A stretch of DNA of 64,000 nucleotides from Treponema_D berlinense_A (GTDB taxonomy: Bacteria; Spirochaetota; Spirochaetia; Treponematales; Treponemataceae): NCBI GenBank assembly GCA_052273165.1, contig DAVZIU010000005.1; one strand, given 5' to 3'. This document shows, piece by piece, positions 17,201 to 25,717 of this stretch. Each line of letters starts with the position of its first letter. Positions within the stretch are counted from its first letter, which is position 1. The position numbers were made by a program, and so were the translations under genes. A model generated the notes under the pieces. That model worked only from the letters and a program-made list of their open reading frames with translations. It was not told the origin of the DNA and made no database searches.

Positions 17201-17770
17201 ATGGACACAGAAAATATCGTTGTGGAATTTAAAACAAAAACTTCTCTTTCAAAAAAATTGATTCCACTTATTTTAATGCTTTTCGTAATCGTCGCAGATC
17301 AGATTACAAAGCAATTAATCGTAAAATTTATTCCGCTTACTTTTCCACCAAGTATCGGCGCTTTCTTCTTTGGTGATTTTTTAAGAATTATACACGTTTG
17401 CAATCCAGGAATTGCATTCAGCATAGGGCAGGGCTGGTCTTTAACCGCAAGAGCCTTTTTATTTCGCATAGTTCCGTTAGTTGTAATTATCTTAGTGCTT
17501 ATTGTCTATTTTAGAAATGATGAATTCAGTTCACTTCAAAGATGGGCAATCGCAGGAATTGCTGGCGGCGGACTTGGAAATTTAATCGACCGTTTTTTCC
17601 GCAAAGAAGGTGTAATTGATTTTATTGATGTAAAATTCTACGGAATTTTTGGAATGGACCGCTGGCCAACATTTAACGTTGCAGATGCAGCAGTTGTAGT
17701 CTGCGGAATTCTTCTTTTAATCTCATTCGCATTTACAGTAAAAAAATCAAATTCAAACAAGGAGGCATGA
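17201..17770 (+). CDS. lspA: Lipoprotein signal peptidase (signal peptidase II)
   Basis: A 189-residue membrane aspartyl protease that removes signal peptides from prolipoproteins after lipid attachment. Four membrane segments are visible, and both catalytic aspartate motifs are present: GNLIDRFFR near residue 128 and FNVADAAV near residue 155. The N-terminal tail is slightly longer than usual. It will process lipoproteins such as two encoded in this window. The ATG at 17201 has no ribosome binding site and follows a -10 box by 8 nt. The stop overlaps a perfect 10-bp hairpin (17767-17800). Confidence 0.95.
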   Translation: MDTENIVVEFKTKTSLSKKLIPLILMLFVIVADQITKQLIVKFIPLTFPPSIGAFFFGDFLRIIHVCNPGIAFSIGQGWSLTARAFLFRIVPLVVIILVLIVYFRNDEFSSLQRWAIAGIAGGGLGNLIDRFFRKEGVIDFIDVKFYGIFGMDRWPTFNVADAAVVVCGILLLISFAFTVKKSNSNKEA

Positions 17771-17800
17771 TAAAAACTACATCCGTGTAATTTTTATCAT
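17767..17800 (+). terminator. Hairpin at the lspA stop codon
   Basis: ATGATAAAAA (17767-17776) pairs perfectly with TTTTTATCAT (17791-17800), and ACA with TGT inside the loop region. It overlaps the lspA stop. No T-run follows the stem, so it may stabilise the 3' end or attenuate read-through into the next gene. Confidence 0.45.
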
Positions 17801-17846
17801 TACTGTTTGTTCAAGCGTTGCTTTCACAAATTTATGGGAGGAAAAA

Positions 17847-18143
17847 ATGACAACCCACGACAGAACATTAATTTTCAATCTTTGTGTCGCACTTTTTAAT
17901 ATAATACTCGGACTTGCAATAGAACTCGTATTAGTTGGAGGAAGTTTTATTTTCCTCTCAAAATTTCCAGCTATTGCAAACGGAATTTCGGTAAACGTTT
18001 TGCTTCCATTTATACTTTTTGCAGGAATCATCCTCGCAATGATGCTCAGCGTAAAAACAATAAGCTGGACAATTAAAAAATTCGATTTGCAAAATAAACT
18101 TGAGCAAAAAGCAATAAAACGCTACATCCACAAAGATTTATAA
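17847..18143 (+). CDS. Small two-helix membrane protein of unknown function
   Basis: A 98-residue protein with two hydrophobic helices (about residues 8-35 and 48-75) and a short basic C-terminal tail. It matches no family I can name. A strong GGGAGGAAAAA ribosome binding site precedes the ATG at 17847. It lies 76 nt after lspA on the same strand and may be read through from it, but a hairpin separates them. Its reality is supported by the ribosome binding site and membrane-protein composition. Confidence 0.7.
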   Translation: MTTHDRTLIFNLCVALFNIILGLAIELVLVGGSFIFLSKFPAIANGISVNVLLPFILFAGIILAMMLSVKTISWTIKKFDLQNKLEQKAIKRYIHKDL

Positions 18144-18150
18144 AATTCTT

Positions 18151-18182
18151 CTGCGCCTTTTTATTCTCCTCAAAAAAGACGC
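18151..18182. terminator. Possible bidirectional terminator
   Basis: TGCGCCTTTTT and AAAAAAGACGCA form a near-perfect stem between two convergent genes, with A and T tracts in the arms. It fits a weak terminator for both. Confidence 0.4.
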
Positions 18183-18204
18183 AGACATTTGCAAAAAACT
18201 ATCC

Positions 18205-19602
18205 TTATTTTTCAAATTCCTCAAACAGCAGTTCCGACAGTTTTGCATTTCCTTCCGCCTGATGTGCACCAAGCCTGTACGTTCCTGCCGTCAACGTCAT
18301 TTTTTTCCCGGCAATGTCTATACTTCCTGTTTTGGTTTTCGGCAACTCTTCTGCAGAAACAGTTTCCTCCTCAAAAACCGCTTTTCCGTCTTTTGAAGCA
18401 ATTGAAATTCCATATAATTTTTTTTGTGAACTTCCCAGTGTTTCGGTAACTGTCAAATACATATTTTTTTCAAGCGCAAATTCCACAAATCCCTGCTGTT
18501 CTTTATTCTTTAATTCAAGCACCGCAAAATCTTCATCAATTTTTGAACTTATACTAATATTATTTACGGTTTGAAATCCTTCATTTGCCGCCTGCTTTTG
18601 GAATCCGCCGTTTACGCCCATTTTATAATGCCCAACAACTACAAATTTTGTTTTTCCAAAATTCGGACAACCTTCTTCAAAACAACATTTTCCCGCTTCT
18701 TCCAGACTTTCATAATGAATTCCGCAATTCAAACAAAAAAAAGTGCTTTCTCCAAAGTCAATTTTTGCAATTAAATTTCCGCAATCATTCTTTTCACTTT
18801 CATCAGCTTCACTTTCAATTTTTTTAGAAACCACAGAACACGAAGAAATTTCAAAATCCACAGTCCAAATTCCAACAAAATACGTTGCATTTGTTTCTGT
18901 ACTGTCAAGCTTTAAAGTTCCGCTTTCCAGACAAACAAAATCTTTTAAGGAACCGTCAGCGTAAAAAATTGCCAAATTCGGAAACAAAGAGTCATTTTCC
19001 CCAAGAATTACAGAAATTTCGTAATCATAGCCAGCTTCCGTTTTTATTTTCACAAATTTCATTTCGCTTTTAGAAAGAGCAAAATCTCCTTCTTCAACTT
19101 CAACTGGAACTGCATAAAAACTTGCAGTTGCCGTTTCTTCCGTCAAAATTTCAACTTCCCTAGAATTTTTTCCTTTAGAAACTGTTTTTCCATTTTTATC
19201 CAAAAGATAAATTTCAATTTCGCCTTCAGCATAAATTCCGCACGGAATTCCTTCAAACGTAAAAACATAATTACTTCCAGGAACATAACTTTCTTGAGAA
19301 TTTTCCTCAGTTTCAATCTTCTCCGCGCAAGAAAAATCCAGCTCTTCCAACCAAACAAATTTACCTTCAGTTTTATATGCCAGTTTTACAGAATTTGTCT
19401 GAGTCGCAACAACACGGGCATTTTGTTTTGCAATTTTTACATAATCTGGAACAAAAACCGTAATTTTTGTGCTTCCGTATTCAAATTTTTCATTTTCAGC
19501 CATTTCTCCGCCAGAAGAACCATGTGAACATCCGAACAAAACCCAAACACAAACCGCCAAAGCTAAAAATTCCGTCATTTTCTTAAGATTTTCTTTTTTC
19601 AT
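18205..19602 (-). CDS. Lipoprotein of unknown function with a Cys-rich zinc-finger-like segment
   Basis: A 465-residue exported lipoprotein. The N-terminus has a basic start, a hydrophobic stretch and the lipobox VLFGC, so Cys about residue 22 should be lipidated. The body is rich in Lys, Glu, Ser and beta-strand-like runs with no named family. Residues about 288-312 read CLNCGIHYESLEEAGKCC, a CxxC...CC pattern like a small zinc finger, odd for an exported protein. The frame continues upstream through a GC-rich repeat to 19743, but the ATG at 19602 has an AGGA site and a proper signal peptide. The function is unknown. Confidence 0.75.
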   Translation of the reverse strand: MKKENLKKMTEFLALAVCVWVLFGCSHGSSGGEMAENEKFEYGSTKITVFVPDYVKIAKQNARVVATQTNSVKLAYKTEGKFVWLEELDFSCAEKIETEENSQESYVPGSNYVFTFEGIPCGIYAEGEIEIYLLDKNGKTVSKGKNSREVEILTEETATASFYAVPVEVEEGDFALSKSEMKFVKIKTEAGYDYEISVILGENDSLFPNLAIFYADGSLKDFVCLESGTLKLDSTETNATYFVGIWTVDFEISSCSVVSKKIESEADESEKNDCGNLIAKIDFGESTFFCLNCGIHYESLEEAGKCCFEEGCPNFGKTKFVVVGHYKMGVNGGFQKQAANEGFQTVNNISISSKIDEDFAVLELKNKEQQGFVEFALEKNMYLTVTETLGSSQKKLYGISIASKDGKAVFEEETVSAEELPKTKTGSIDIAGKKMTLTAGTYRLGAHQAEGNAKLSELLFEEFEK

Positions 19603-19627
19603 TTTTCCTCCATAATAAAAAGTTTCT

Positions 19628-19738
19628 GGGTGGCTTTTTGTTCCGCTAAGCTGCACAAAAATCGGGCTTTTCGGGGTTCCGCTAACGCTCCATTGGCTGC
19701 TCGCCAACGGCCTTGCCGCCCCTACAATCCCTGCCACA
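19628..19738. repeat. GC-rich intergenic repeat (copy 1 of a close pair)
   Basis: Starts GGGTGGCTTTTTG, contains CAAAAATCGGGCTTTTC and ends TACAATCCCTGCCACA. The copy at 24508-24636 has the same start, the same CAAAAATCGGGCTTTTC core and the same end, in the same orientation, with a variable middle. The outer GTGGC and GCCAC can pair. It lies just upstream of the lipoprotein gene and extends its open frame artificially. Confidence 0.8.
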
Positions 19739-20013
19739 AACAAAAAAGCCAGTCAAAAAAACTTTTCATCTTTCTATATATTTAGTTGCGCTGAATGTTA
19801 AAAAACGACAAAAAAATTTGAAAAAAAAATAAAAAAAACTTTGTATTAGTTCTAAAAATCATTTATTCCCACTAAAAAAGCCTATTTTTATTTTTAACAC
19901 AATTAAAATTTTAAAATTGAATTTCTTGTTTCTATTCCTATGGTTTAGTGATATTATATAAAAAGGTATTTTTTAACAAAAAGTTTTAACTTTAAAAATT
20001 AATGGAGAAATTT
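19739..20013. other. AT-rich spacer upstream of pfp
   Basis: After the repeat, the spacer between the divergent lipoprotein and pfp genes is dominated by long A and T tracts (about 19800-19920), which could curve the DNA. Nothing coding is seen. The pfp promoter lies at its right end. Confidence 0.5.
19949..19957 (+). promoter_or_regulatory. Extended -10 promoter of pfp
   Basis: TGA followed by TATTAT (19952-19957) is an extended -10 element. A good -35 at normal spacing is not visible. The leader would be about 50 nt. Confidence 0.4.
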
Positions 20014-21240
20014 ATGATTGGAAATGTAATTGTTGGACAGTCTGGCGGACCTACAGCTGTAATCAATTCATCACTCGCCGGCGTTTATCAAACCGCTAGA
20101 GATCGTGGTGCTAAAAAAGTTTATGGTATGCTTCACGGTATCAAAGGGCTTCTCGACCGACAGTATGTTGATTTGTCCCAGAAAATCCGTTCAGCAATGG
20201 AAATAGATCTTTTAAAAAGAACTCCGTCTTCTTATCTCGGTTCTTGCCGTTATAAGCTTCCTGACGTTGCCAGCGACAGAGCGACTTTTGAAAAAATCTT
20301 TGCAATTTTAAAAGAACTCGAAATTGAGTATTTCTTCTACATCGGCGGAAATGATTCAATGGACACGATTGCAAAACTTTCTCAGTATGCTGAAGAAATC
20401 AAAAGCCCAATCCGCTTTATTGGCGTGCCAAAAACAATCGACAACGATTTGGCAATTACAGACCACACACCTGGCTTTGGTTCAGCAGCAAAATTCATCG
20501 CTTCTACAATGAAAGAAATCATCCGTGACGGTCTTGTTTACGACTATCCAACTGTAACTGTCGTTGAAATTATGGGTCGCAATGCAGGCTGGCTCACTGC
20601 CGCTTCTGCACTTTCTAAATCAGAAGATTGCGAAGGCGTTGATTTAATTTATCTTCCAGAAAAACCTTTCAACATCGACATGTTCATTACCCGCGTAAAA
20701 GAAATTTCCGCTTCTGGAAAATCTGTTGTAATCGCTGTTTCTGAAGGAATTAAACTTCCTGACGGACGTTATGTTTTCGAACTCGGCCAGCATGCAGATT
20801 CGGTTGATGCTTTTGGTCACAAACAAATGTCTGGAACCGCAAGTTTCCTCGCAACAAAACTTCAGCTTGAACTCGGAGTAAAGGCCCGTGCAATCGAACT
20901 TTCAACCCTCCAGCGTTGCGCTGCCCATATTTCAAGTCGCACCGACATTACAGAAGCATTCAATGTTGGTGGAGCTGCCGTAAAAGCTGCATTTGAAGGC
21001 GAAACTGGAAAAGTCGTTGTTCTTAAGCGTGTTTCTGACGATCCATACATGTGTATTACAGAAACTGCCGACGTTCGCGACATTGCAAATGTTGAAAAGA
21101 AAGTTCCTCTTGAATGGATTTCTGGTGACGACCATGTTACAAAAGACTTGATTCACTACATTCATCCTTTAATTCAGGCAGAACTTAGTCCAATTATGGT
21201 TGACGGTCTTCCACGCCACTTGACGTTAAACTGCAACTAA
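20014..21240 (+). CDS. pfp: Diphosphate-type 6-phosphofructokinase
   Basis: A 408-residue phosphofructokinase. It phosphorylates fructose 6-phosphate, probably using pyrophosphate rather than ATP. Residue evidence: the phosphate-donor loop reads GGNDSMDT, with Asp at the position that is Gly in ATP enzymes (GGDGS), and the next loop reads PKTIDND with the Lys typical of PPi enzymes. Both changes are the established markers for PPi use, which makes the step reversible and saves ATP. ATG at 20014 is chosen over the one at 20002 because GGAGAAA lies just before it. It is a single-gene unit with a structured terminator. Confidence 0.9.
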   Translation: MIGNVIVGQSGGPTAVINSSLAGVYQTARDRGAKKVYGMLHGIKGLLDRQYVDLSQKIRSAMEIDLLKRTPSSYLGSCRYKLPDVASDRATFEKIFAILKELEIEYFFYIGGNDSMDTIAKLSQYAEEIKSPIRFIGVPKTIDNDLAITDHTPGFGSAAKFIASTMKEIIRDGLVYDYPTVTVVEIMGRNAGWLTAASALSKSEDCEGVDLIYLPEKPFNIDMFITRVKEISASGKSVVIAVSEGIKLPDGRYVFELGQHADSVDAFGHKQMSGTASFLATKLQLELGVKARAIELSTLQRCAAHISSRTDITEAFNVGGAAVKAAFEGETGKVVVLKRVSDDPYMCITETADVRDIANVEKKVPLEWISGDDHVTKDLIHYIHPLIQAELSPIMVDGLPRHLTLNCN

Positions 21241-21249
21241 TTCACTTTT

Positions 21250-21333
21250 TTTGGGTTGACTAATACGAATTGACAGGTTCAGCGGAAAGCTCAATTTCTG
21301 CACCGAAATTCGTTTATTCAACCCAGTTTTTTT
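21250..21333 (+). terminator. Structured terminator of pfp
   Basis: TGGGTTGA (21252-21259) with TCAACCCA (21318-21325), and inside it ACGAATT (21265-21271) with AATTCGT (21307-21313), enclose about 35 nt that can fold further. Seven T follow. It is an intrinsic terminator with an unusually long, branched stem. Confidence 0.7.
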
Positions 21334-21386
21334 CCCATAATATTTTTCAATTTTTTGTATTCCCTTTATACATTCTTTTCGATTAG

Positions 21387-21415
21387 TTGCCACTAAAGTT
21401 TTATTTCAATAAAAT
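21387..21415 (+). promoter_or_regulatory. proS promoter
   Basis: TTGCCA (21387-21392), a 17-bp spacer and TAAAAT (21410-21415) lie 9 nt before the proS ATG. No ribosome binding site is present between them. Confidence 0.6.
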
Positions 21416-21424
21416 ATATAAATC

Positions 21425-23260
21425 ATGAAAACTTCAAAATTTTATATTTCAACGCTCCGCGAAGCTCCGGCAGAAGCCGTAATCGCAAGCCACAAACTTA
21501 TGCTCAGAGCAGGAATCACCCGCAAACTTGGAAACGGACTTTACACTTATCTTCCGCTGGGATTGCGCTCTCTTTATAAACTCGAACAAATAATCCGCGA
21601 AGAATGGAACAATACAGCAGAAGCTCTCGAATTTAAGCCAACAGTAATTGTTCCAGGCGACATCTGGAAAGAATCTGGTCGCTGGGAAACAATGGGTGCG
21701 CAAATGCTCAAAGCAAAAAACCGCGGTGAACAGGACATGGTTGTTTCTCCAACCGCAGAAGAAGCGTTTACGGTTATTGTTCGTGACGGCCTCAGTTCTT
21801 ACAAACAGCTTCCTGTAAACCTTTACCAAATAAACACAAAATATCGCGACGAAATTCGCCCTCGTTACGGCGTAATGCGTGGCCGTGAATTTATCATGGC
21901 TGACGGTTACACAATGAACGCCGATGACGAATCTTTGGACGAATCATATAAACTCTACGAAAAAGCATATTTCCGTATCTTCAAACGTCTCGGACTCAAA
22001 ATTATTCCTGTACGTGCAGATTCTGGCGCAATGGGAGGAAGCGGTTCAGAAGAATTCATGGTTGAATCCCCAATCGGCGACGACACATTGATTATCTGCC
22101 CAAACGAAAAATGTGGTTTTGCGGCAAATGTCGAAAAAGCATGGTGCGCTTCTGACGATTCTGTAAACAAAAAAGGCGAAAAACCGTCAAAAACAGATCT
22201 CCCTGTCGAAATGGTAGCAACTCCAAACGTTTTCTCAATCGAAGATATGGAAAAATTCTTTGACGAATCACCAAAAATGTTTATCAAAGCTCTCATTTAC
22301 CGCGTAATCAACTCATCACTCGATATGACAGGTGCAAACGGTGCAGACAAATGGAAGAGAGTAAAAGACCCTGCTGGCGATTTTTATCCACTTTCTTATG
22401 TTTGTGTTCTTATCCGTGCGGATTTAGACGTAAACGAAGCAAAACTTGCAGCAACCCTCAAAGCATCGGAAGTTGTTCTTGCAGAAGCAGAAGAAATTCT
22501 TGAATACGCAGGCGCTCCGCACGGTTTTGTTGGTCCAATCACAGCAAAATGTCCGCTCATAGTTGATTATTCTGTCATAAAAGACGGCGAAGCGCAGATG
22601 CACGACGCAATCGCAGGTTCTGGAAAAGAGGGCTATCACATTACTCACGTTGAACCGCTCCGCGACTTTGTTCCATACATCAATGCAGACGTACGCACAG
22701 TAAAAGAAGGCGATAAATGCCCTCTCTGTGGCGAAACTTTCTATACAAGAAAAGGAAACGAACTCGGACACATCTTTAAACTCGGACACAAATACACAAA
22801 ATCAATGCACGTAACCTTCCTTGCAAAAGACGGTAAACCGGCAGAACCAACAATGGGCTGCTACGGAATCGGCGTTGACCGCACCCTTGCTTCAATCATC
22901 GAAAAAAATAACGACGAAAAAGGCATTATTTGGCCAATGTCAGTTGCACCGTTCCAAGTTTGCATCGTTCCGATCAAATACAACGGAGCAATGAAAGAAG
23001 TTGCCGACACAATTTACGAAAAACTCACAAAAGCAGGAATTGAAGTCCTTCTTGACGACCGCGACGAACGCCCTGGAGTTAAATTCGCTGATATGGAACT
23101 GATTGGAATTCCTCTCAGAATTACAATTGGCGACAAAAATCTTCCGAATATTGAATTCAAACCACGTAGCGCAGCCGAAGCAGAACTTGTTCCAGCAGAA
23201 AAAGCAGCAGAAAAAGCAATTCAATTTGTAAAAGACGAACTCGCAAAACTTCAGGCATAA
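21425..23260 (+). CDS. proS: Prolyl-tRNA synthetase
   Basis: A 611-residue class II aminoacyl-tRNA synthetase that charges tRNA with proline. The start matches the long bacterial type (STLREAPAEAVIASHKLMLRAG, here quoted only in part as LREAPAEAV). Motif 2 is visible as KYRDEIRPRYGVMRGREF. A bacterial-type insertion domain, which normally edits mischarged alanine, spans about residues 230-400; the class II motif 3 region reads TMGCYGIGVDRTL. The anticodon domain is at the end (about 500-600). Cys pairs (CPNEKC and CPLC) lie around the insertion. The ATG at 21425 follows a -10 box by 9 nt with no ribosome binding site, suggesting a leaderless mRNA. Confidence 0.96.
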   Translation: MKTSKFYISTLREAPAEAVIASHKLMLRAGITRKLGNGLYTYLPLGLRSLYKLEQIIREEWNNTAEALEFKPTVIVPGDIWKESGRWETMGAQMLKAKNRGEQDMVVSPTAEEAFTVIVRDGLSSYKQLPVNLYQINTKYRDEIRPRYGVMRGREFIMADGYTMNADDESLDESYKLYEKAYFRIFKRLGLKIIPVRADSGAMGGSGSEEFMVESPIGDDTLIICPNEKCGFAANVEKAWCASDDSVNKKGEKPSKTDLPVEMVATPNVFSIEDMEKFFDESPKMFIKALIYRVINSSLDMTGANGADKWKRVKDPAGDFYPLSYVCVLIRADLDVNEAKLAATLKASEVVLAEAEEILEYAGAPHGFVGPITAKCPLIVDYSVIKDGEAQMHDAIAGSGKEGYHITHVEPLRDFVPYINADVRTVKEGDKCPLCGETFYTRKGNELGHIFKLGHKYTKSMHVTFLAKDGKPAEPTMGCYGIGVDRTLASIIEKNNDEKGIIWPMSVAPFQVCIVPIKYNGAMKEVADTIYEKLTKAGIEVLLDDRDERPGVKFADMELIGIPLRITIGDKNLPNIEFKPRSAAEAELVPAEKAAEKAIQFVKDELAKLQA

Positions 23261-23320
23261 AATAAAAAAGCTCAAAATGCCGATTTTCAGCCTTTGAGCT
23301 TAAAAATTGTCATCAAAATA

Positions 23321-23376
23321 AAAAGACGGTCATTAAAAAAAGCCAAAACAGGCAAAACTAAAATGACCGTCTTTTT
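23321..23376 (+). terminator. Terminator of proS
   Basis: AAAGACGGTCATT pairs with AATGACCGTCTTT across a loop of about 28 nt, and T follow. A second hairpin just upstream (AAGCTCAAA, about 23268, with TTTGAGCTT, about 23294) lies directly after the proS stop. Together they end the proS transcript before the next gene. Confidence 0.65.
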
Positions 23377-23398
23377 CACCTTTTTCAATCGAGGAAAT

Positions 23399-24496
23399 AT
23401 GAAATTCGCTCTTTCAAAAAAATCCCTTTTTTCAGTTTTGTTTTTTTCACTTTTTTCTTGTCTTTTTGCCCTTCCAGGGGTAACAAAAAAAATTCCGGAT
23501 TTATCGGGACAGTTCGTTTATTACGAAGACAAAAGCTTTGAACGCGAATCATATTTCGGAATCATTTTCTACGACGAAGGAACTTACGGTCTGCGCTATT
23601 TTGCACCGTCAAAAACAGACGTCAAACCACTTTTACCAAAAAAAGACATTCAAATTCTTTTTTCTCTCGACATTACAAAAAAATACGTTGAGCTCACTGG
23701 TGAACGCATAATTTCCGCAATTTCTCCAGAAGATACAGACATAATCAATTACCTTCACGATATGCTTTACGAACTTACAGCCCGTCTCCAAAAAGCTTCT
23801 CCAAACGGTTTTATAGAAAACAAAATTACCGTTCCACAGGAATTTGAACAATTTGGCGGCCAAGTAAAAGTCAATTTCGACCCGCTCATTCCAATTTTCA
23901 ATATAAAATCAATCGAAGACTCAACTGGCAAAATCGTTTTTAACCTCGTAACCGCAGGTCAACTTTCTTCTTCTTCCGACGAAAATTTCAGTGCCTTTGA
24001 AGGTCTTCCTGTAAAAACCGAAGACCAACATTCATTTTCTCCCAACAAAAAAGCCGAAAAACAAAAAATCACCTATAAAAAAACTTCCAGTTTCACTCAA
24101 AAAATCACTCTCGACAGCCAGTGGACAGCAAAAGCTGAAAATTTTTACACACTTTCAAACAGCGCAATTCTCGCTTTCGACATAATCGACCTTTCAAAAA
24201 CCGATTCCGCACAAAAAACAAACATTTCCAACACTCTTTTACAAAAATTCACACTCGGCACAGACGGAACTTATCCTTATTCGCAATTGCAAAAATTAGA
24301 AACCTCAACATCCGAAACAAAAGTTTCAAACCTCTTTTTTAACGACATTTCAAAATCTTTTACGCGAGATTTCAAAATTTTAACACAACTCGACGAAAAC
24401 CACCTCGCAATACTGTCATTGACAGTTTTTCAAGGAGTCTACAGCAAAAACAACAAATATTTCGATTCAATTCTAAAATCGTATTCGGCAAAATAA
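23399..24496 (+). CDS. Secreted protein of unknown function
   Basis: A 365-residue protein with a clear N-terminal signal peptide (basic start, hydrophobic run, then FALPG around the likely cleavage site). The mature part is rich in Lys, Phe and Ser and looks mainly beta-structured; no named domain is recognised. The open frame begins at 23294 inside a terminator region, but the ATG at 23399 is chosen because GAGGAAAT precedes it and the signal peptide starts there. It is bounded by a terminator upstream and a GC-rich repeat downstream, so it is a single-gene unit. It may be a lineage-restricted periplasmic protein. Confidence 0.75.
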   Translation: MKFALSKKSLFSVLFFSLFSCLFALPGVTKKIPDLSGQFVYYEDKSFERESYFGIIFYDEGTYGLRYFAPSKTDVKPLLPKKDIQILFSLDITKKYVELTGERIISAISPEDTDIINYLHDMLYELTARLQKASPNGFIENKITVPQEFEQFGGQVKVNFDPLIPIFNIKSIEDSTGKIVFNLVTAGQLSSSSDENFSAFEGLPVKTEDQHSFSPNKKAEKQKITYKKTSSFTQKITLDSQWTAKAENFYTLSNSAILAFDIIDLSKTDSAQKTNISNTLLQKFTLGTDGTYPYSQLQKLETSTSETKVSNLFFNDISKSFTRDFKILTQLDENHLAILSLTVFQGVYSKNNKYFDSILKSYSAK

Positions 24497-24507
24497 TTTT
24501 TAAATTT

Positions 24508-24636
24508 TGGGTGGCTTTTTGCATCGCAAAAATCGGGCTTTTCAGGGTTCCGCCTTTCGGCTCCAGCCGCTTCCTTCACTCGCTACTCTCGTTCAGTCCA
24601 GTGTCCGGCTTCGCCGCCCTTACAATCCCTGCCACA
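24508..24636. repeat. GC-rich intergenic repeat (copy 2 of a close pair)
   Basis: Same orientation and ends as the element at 19628-19738: GGTGGCTTTTTG at the left, CAAAAATCGGGCTTTTC inside, TACAATCCCTGCCACA at the right. The middle differs and is slightly longer. It fills the gap between two convergent genes. Confidence 0.8.
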
Positions 24637-24646
24637 TTTTTTATTT

Positions 24647-25570
24647 TTAATTAAAGCTTGAACGCGAAAGCGGACTTCCAATCCAAATTCCTTCACTTCC
24701 CAAGTATTCTTTTTTCTGACCTTCAATCAAAAACTGAACGCTGTTTACCGTGCCAAATTCTGTCGCAGTATAAACAATCTGCATAAGCTGAGCCTGATAA
24801 CCATCCATTCCGACCGTATTAAATTCAAATTGCTCGTTAAAATTCAAATAGGCAACACCATCACGCACAGAAGCCGACAAAAGCCTTGTTCCCTCAGGAA
24901 TTAAACTTCTATAACCGCGTCCACTTTCCTGCGCATTCGGACCAGCAAGCAAAAGATTCATATTAGTCACAAGAGGCGAATCATTTTTTTCAACAGGACG
25001 CGTAATCATTTTTCTGCTCAAAGTTCCATCTTCGCCAATATAAACAAAATAAATTTTCTGATTAGTTACAGTAATAGTTTTCTTTTCAGGAGCTTTTGGT
25101 TTTTCTTCTTTTTTTATATTTGCCGGAGATTTTTCCGCACTTTTTTCTATTTTTTCCTCATTTTTTACAATCTGCGGTTTTTCTTCCGTTTTTTCGATCT
25201 TTTTTATTTCTGCGCCCGAATTTCTCTTTTTCTGGTCAGAAACACTTTCATTCGCGGATTTATTTTCATCAATTTGTTCAACCAAAGGCAAAATTTCTGT
25301 TCCCAAATTTTCTTGAGAATTCTGTTTTTTTTCGGTTTTTAATTCAATAACAGTTTCAATTTCCGGTACTTTTTTTTCTTTTACCTCATGCTTTTGAATA
25401 AATTCCGGAGTAGTTCCAAAAAGACGTTCAAAAAACCGCGTCGTTTTTAAATTTGAATATATATCGTCCTGTTTTACCAAAAACACAATTAAAAGAATCA
25501 AAAATCCAAGAATCCAGCAAGCAAATGCCAATCCTGTTGAATTTTTTCTGTTTTTTTCATTTTTTGCCAT
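24647..25570 (-). CDS. GerMN-domain protein with N-terminal membrane anchor
   Basis: A 307-residue protein. Residues about 15-35 form one hydrophobic membrane anchor, residues about 60-175 are a low-complexity Lys/Glu-rich linker, and residues about 190-300 match a GerMN domain (the LLAGPNAQESGRGYRSLIPEGT block, quoted only as LLAGP and SLIPEGT, followed by GVAYLNFNEQF). GerMN domains occur in spore germination proteins and in many cell-envelope proteins of non-spore formers, so a periplasmic envelope role is likely. The frame starts at a TTG at 25594, but the ATG at 25570 is preferred; it sits 7 nt after a TATACT box. Confidence 0.82.
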   Translation of the reverse strand: MAKNEKNRKNSTGLAFACWILGFLILLIVFLVKQDDIYSNLKTTRFFERLFGTTPEFIQKHEVKEKKVPEIETVIELKTEKKQNSQENLGTEILPLVEQIDENKSANESVSDQKKRNSGAEIKKIEKTEEKPQIVKNEEKIEKSAEKSPANIKKEEKPKAPEKKTITVTNQKIYFVYIGEDGTLSRKMITRPVEKNDSPLVTNMNLLLAGPNAQESGRGYRSLIPEGTRLLSASVRDGVAYLNFNEQFEFNTVGMDGYQAQLMQIVYTATEFGTVNSVQFLIEGQKKEYLGSEGIWIGSPLSRSSFN

Positions 25571-25577
25571 ATCATCT

Positions 25578-25606
25578 AGTATAATTGACAGCAAATTAAA
25601 AGTCCA
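25578..25606 (-). promoter_or_regulatory. Promoter of the GerMN-protein gene
   Basis: On the minus strand TGGACT (25601-25606), a 17-bp spacer and TATACT (25578-25583) end 7 nt before the ATG. There is no ribosome binding site. The pattern closely copies the lspA promoter. Confidence 0.6.
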
Positions 25607-25717
25607 CGCAAAGAAGCCGAAGTTTGCAGAAGCGAAAAATTTTCACAATTCCACTTGTTCCATTTTCTTTTAAACATTAAACTAATATTCGTACGAAATT
25701 TTAAATTGAGGCGATTT

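Noticed and set aside
17766..17790. Seven-codon frame overlapping the lspA stop with GGAGG upstream
   Set aside because: The GGAGG is only one base from the ATG, too close for a ribosome, and the frame is inside a hairpin.
19603..19743. N-terminal extension of the lipoprotein gene to 19743
   Set aside because: The extension is translation of the GC-rich repeat; the ATG at 19602 has a ribosome binding site and begins a proper lipoprotein signal.
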